DNA of 64,000 nucleotides from Planctomycetota bacterium (GTDB taxonomy: Bacteria; Planctomycetota; UBA1135; UBA2386), in NCBI GenBank assembly GCA_025459175.1, contig JALORC010000008.1, positions 1 to 64,000 of the forward strand. The letters run 5' to 3'. Of this stretch, positions 61,271-64,000 are shown in pieces (within the stretch, counting starts at the first letter, position 1; each line of letters begins with the position of its first letter). A program made the position numbers and the translations under genes. The notes under the pieces were generated by a model. That model was given only the letters and a program-made list of their open reading frames with translations, ran no database searches and was not told the DNA's origin.

Positions 61271-62725
61271 TCAGGATGTCGGGCGGGGATCGACAGCGCC
61301 AGCGCCTGGCGCCGGCCAACCGGCACCGAGCTGCAGCCCGATCCACAGCCACGCCGGCCCGACCCAGTGCGACAACAGCCGCGGCAGGCTCGAGCGCAGG
61401 TGATGCTCCGGGTCCGTTTCGTGACTCAGCACGAACGGCAGCGCGGTGATCAGCAGCCCCAGCGCCACGAACAGGCCGGTGCCACCACCCGCTGTCGGCC
61501 GGTGGCGCCGCCATGGCACCACCACCAGCAACAGCACGAACGTGCCACCGAAGCCCCAGCGCAGCAGCGCGTGGTCGAGCCATGCGCGCGCGAACGCCGG
61601 CAGGTTGGCGAGGCCTTGGGACAGTTCACAACCGCGATGCAGATAGACGCCGACCGCACTGGTCGGCGGCACGATCGTGCGCAGCAGCGGGAGGCTCAGC
61701 AGCGCGGCCAGCATCGCGGTGGCGACCAAACCGGCCCGCCAGCGCATCGGCCTGGCCGTTCCGCGCACCAAGCGATCGGCGACCAACGCAGCCGTGACCA
61801 GCGCCGCCAGCACCAGCGCCGGCAGGCAGATCACCGCCGTCGAGGCCGGTGGCAGATGCAGCAGTTGCCGCTGCGTCGGCAGCCACACCACCATCGCCGC
61901 CGCCAGCGCGGTCGCGATGACGAGCAGTTCGCGCCGGCGGCCGAGCACGAACGCGACGACCATCGCCAGCGCCGCGTAGACCGGTCCCTCCGGCTTGCTC
62001 GCGACGGCGAGCACGACGCCGAGCGCCAGTTCCCATGGCGAGCGCGATGCCAGCCCCGCCGCCAACGACGTGGTCGCGAGCAGCAGCCACGGATCGCAAT
62101 AACCCGAGTCGACGCCACCGCCGCCGACACCGATCAGCGCCGGCACCACGGCACACGCGAGCACTACGCCGAGCGCGCGACGCGGCCCACCCGGCGCCAG
62201 CCGCAGCGCGGTCGCCAGCACGACCAGCAGCAGCGCATGCACCAGCGGCAGCCAGATGCGGCCGCTGCCACTGCCGAACGCACCGCCGAGCCAGCGCTCG
62301 CTGCCGGCGACCAGCAGCGACAGGAGCAGCGGATAGTCGGGGCTGTGATGGAACACCGCCGGATCGGCGAAGAACGGCTGCTGCAGCGTCATCGCCTGCG
62401 ACAGCCAGTAGATCTTCGCATCGTGCGCGACGGCACCATCCCAGTGACGCGACGGCGTCGCCAACGCGCCATAGACGAGCGCGCCGAACACGACCGCGAG
62501 CAGCCCGCCGGCCGCGAGCCGCGTTCGCCACGACAGCGTCGCCGCCGGCCACTGCGCGCCGCGCGGCGCCGGCACGCAGCAGCCGAGTGCGAGCGCCAGC
62601 GGCAGCCACCAGTCGGCGACGCCGGCCGCCGACCGCACCGCGGTGATCGCACCCACCCAGTACAACGCGACGCCGGCCAGCAGGCCGCGGCCGAACCGTT
62701 CGAGCAGTGAAGCCGGCTCGTTCAT
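61271..62725 (-). CDS. Multi-spanning membrane protein, glycosyltransferase-like (GT-C type)
   Basis: A 484-residue protein with roughly ten to twelve hydrophobic helices (VALYWVGAITAVR, LAAGGLLAVVFGALVYGALAT, LPLVHALLLVVLATALRLAP, LLVIATALAAAMVVWLP and others). The loop WDGAVAHDAKIYWLSQAMTL with an acidic/His cluster after helix 3 resembles the catalytic loop of GT-C lipid-linked sugar transferases. It probably adds a sugar to the glycan on the outer face of the inner membrane. Its start codon overlaps the stop of the upstream GT4 gene as ATGA, so the two are translationally coupled. Confidence 0.75.
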   Translation of the reverse strand: MNEPASLLERFGRGLLAGVALYWVGAITAVRSAAGVADWWLPLALALGCCVPAPRGAQWPAATLSWRTRLAAGGLLAVVFGALVYGALATPSRHWDGAVAHDAKIYWLSQAMTLQQPFFADPAVFHHSPDYPLLLSLLVAGSERWLGGAFGSGSGRIWLPLVHALLLVVLATALRLAPGGPRRALGVVLACAVVPALIGVGGGGVDSGYCDPWLLLATTSLAAGLASRSPWELALGVVLAVASKPEGPVYAALAMVVAFVLGRRRELLVIATALAAAMVVWLPTQRQLLHLPPASTAVICLPALVLAALVTAALVADRLVRGTARPMRWRAGLVATAMLAALLSLPLLRTIVPPTSAVGVYLHRGCELSQGLANLPAFARAWLDHALLRWGFGGTFVLLLVVVPWRRHRPTAGGGTGLFVALGLLITALPFVLSHETDPEHHLRSSLPRLLSHWVGPAWLWIGLQLGAGWPAPGAGAVDPRPTS

Positions 62726-64000
62726 GGCTCGCGCACCCGCAGCACCAGACCCGCGCCATCCGCGGTGCCTTGCAGCACCAACACACCGCTGGACCCGTCC
62801 GGCAGCACGCCACGCGCCAACGGTCGGCCGGCCGCGGTCACGGCTCCCGGCGGCACGGCGCGCTCGTCGACGAACAGGCGCGGCGCCAGCAGCGCGGGCG
62901 GGAACTCGAGCGCACCGTCGCACGGCCAGCGCCACAACACCGCCGCGTCCGGCGGCACCTCACGCTGCAACCACTGCACGATCTCGGCACCCTCGAGCTT
63001 GGCACCGCGGAACAGATACGAGACCGCGCCCTGCTCACGATACGCAGCGACATCGTCGAGGCGCCGCGCCCACACCTTGCCCGGCAATCGCACGATGCCG
63101 AGCAGCAGGTGCACCGCGAGCAACACCATCGCCAGCACCATCCACCCAGGCACCGCGGTAGCACGCGCCGGCAACACCACCGGCGGCATCAGCGACTGCA
63201 CCCACGCCGACGGCGCCACGGCGATCGGCGACGACGCCAGCGAGGGCCGCGGCACCGCCAGCAGTTCGCGCAGCCGCTGCTGCACGACCTTCGCCTCCGG
63301 TGCACAAAGGTGCAGGCCCGGCGTGCCGCGATACGGCGCGTAGGCCGGCGCATCGCTGGTCAATACCGGCAGGCCACACGCGAGCGCCTCCTGCACGACG
63401 ACGGGGAAGCCTTCGTTGTACGACGGCAGCGCGAACGCATCGGCGGCGTGGTAGAGCTGCCGCAGTTCGCCCTGCGGCCGCGGCGCCAGACACTCGGCGC
63501 CACCGGCCCGGATGTGTTCGCGCATCGACTCCTCCCCGGGGCCGCAGAACACCAGCCGCCAGCCCGGCTCCTGCGCCGCCAGCAACACGTCGATGCCCTT
63601 GTGCGGCAGCAACCGGCCGACGCACAGCACCCGCGGCCGTTCGTCCCAACCGAGTGCGCGCCGCGCCGCCTCCCGTTCGCCGGGCGCGGGCGGGCAGAAC
63701 CGCGTCGGATCGACGGGATTCGGCACGAACTGCACCTTGCTGTCGTCGCCGCACAGGTTGCGCATCAGCAGTTCGATGTCGCCGTTGTAGGCGATCAGGC
63801 GATTGGCGCAGCGCGCGGTCAGGCGGCCGATGGTCGAGAACAGCACGCGCAGGAACAGCGTGCCGGGCCAGAAGCGATAGCGCAGCAGGCCGGCGTGGTC
63901 GGTGCACAGCGACCACTTGCCGCGCAGGCGCGCGAACAGGCACGCGACCGGCGAGGCCAGGAACACGAGACCGTGCGCATGCACGACATCGGCGGCGCCG
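62722..64000 (-). CDS. GT4 glycosyltransferase with unusual C-terminus (5' partial)
   Basis: The gene runs off the right edge; in-frame sequence before the first internal GTG (63984) reads GAADV, so the true N-terminus lies outside. Visible GT4 features are VHAHGLVFLASP, the LIAYNGDIE region, VQFVPNPVDPTRF, VLCVGRLLPHKGID and LPSYNEGFPVVVQEALACGLP. The family C-terminus then looks shortened and gives way to a transmembrane helix (~GWMVLAMVLLAVHLLLGIVRL) and a ~110-residue soluble end with VPPDAAVLWRWPCDG. This may be a fusion of a transferase with a membrane-bound sugar-handling domain. It overlaps the next gene by ATGA. Confidence 0.82.
   Translation of the reverse strand, partial: GAADVVHAHGLVFLASPVACLFARLRGKWSLCTDHAGLLRYRFWPGTLFLRVLFSTIGRLTARCANRLIAYNGDIELLMRNLCGDDSKVQFVPNPVDPTRFCPPAPGEREAARRALGWDERPRVLCVGRLLPHKGIDVLLAAQEPGWRLVFCGPGEESMREHIRAGGAECLAPRPQGELRQLYHAADAFALPSYNEGFPVVVQEALACGLPVLTSDAPAYAPYRGTPGLHLCAPEAKVVQQRLRELLAVPRPSLASSPIAVAPSAWVQSLMPPVVLPARATAVPGWMVLAMVLLAVHLLLGIVRLPGKVWARRLDDVAAYREQGAVSYLFRGAKLEGAEIVQWLQREVPPDAAVLWRWPCDGALEFPPALLAPRLFVDERAVPPGAVTAAGRPLARGVLPDGSSGVLVLQGTADGAGLVLRVREP

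Overview
The window is about 70% G+C by eye and carries 46 intact or edge-truncated protein genes plus one eroded gene. No tRNA, rRNA, CRISPR array, integrase or transposase was seen, and no gene-free stretch exceeds about 300 bases. The gene style suggests a Planctomycetota-like bacterium, probably a deep-branching lineage. This rests on several large secreted proteins ending in a related ~100-residue C-terminal region, an ECF sigma factor fused to a long membrane/extracytoplasmic tail, pilin-like and alpha/alpha-toroid secreted proteins, and many envelope glycan genes. The taxonomic call is inference.

Layout. 1-3629: tail of an SGNH hydrolase, a secreted protein, a minimal nucleotidyltransferase with a broken HEPN partner, and a family 2 glycosyltransferase. 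3648-10166: fused ECF sigma factor, then a leftward exopolysaccharide block (pseudo-deacetylase/glycosyltransferase fusion, CpsD-like P-loop protein, Wzz-like protein). 10381-17581: lipoproteins, TerB-like protein, secreted protein, paired CDGSH and cysteine-motif genes, a membrane protein and a dicarboxylate symporter. 17639-27213: sbcCD (SbcC/SbcD nuclease) between two paralogous secreted proteins. 27491-32813: secreted protein, beta-lactamase-like lipoprotein, alpha/alpha-toroid protein, pilin-like protein. 33086-34672: a single lower-G+C gene with two ACT-like domains and a nucleotide-hydrolase-like C-terminus. 34863-43492: DEAD-box helicase, Na+/Ca2+ exchanger, glycosyltransferase and epimerase genes, small secreted proteins, HEAT-like protein, bL33. 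43616-50429: secreted proteins around an SDR / enoyl-CoA hydratase / acyl-CoA dehydrogenase operon. 50712-52238: motAB. 52449-64000: a surface-polysaccharide locus (coiled-coil methyltransferase, Wzt, Wzm, GT2-GT4 fusion, SGNH hydrolase, membrane protein, GT4) interrupted by a Fic-family gene.

Two parts stand out. The first is the ACT-ACT-effector gene at 33086-34672, whose base composition and isolation suggest recent transfer and whose architecture looks like a sensor joined to a nucleotide- or NAD-cleaving effector. The second is the Fic gene at 53794-55278. It sits in a ~1.67-kb insert between near-identical ~110-bp direct repeats that copy the 3' junction of the methyltransferase and wzt genes. 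The upstream repeat differs from resident wzt only at synonymous sites. Other points of note are a coiled-coil methyltransferase resembling a reduced WbdD chain-length ruler, a start codon buried in an 11-bp perfect hairpin (29416-29444), and a run of three hairpins at 44741-44855.
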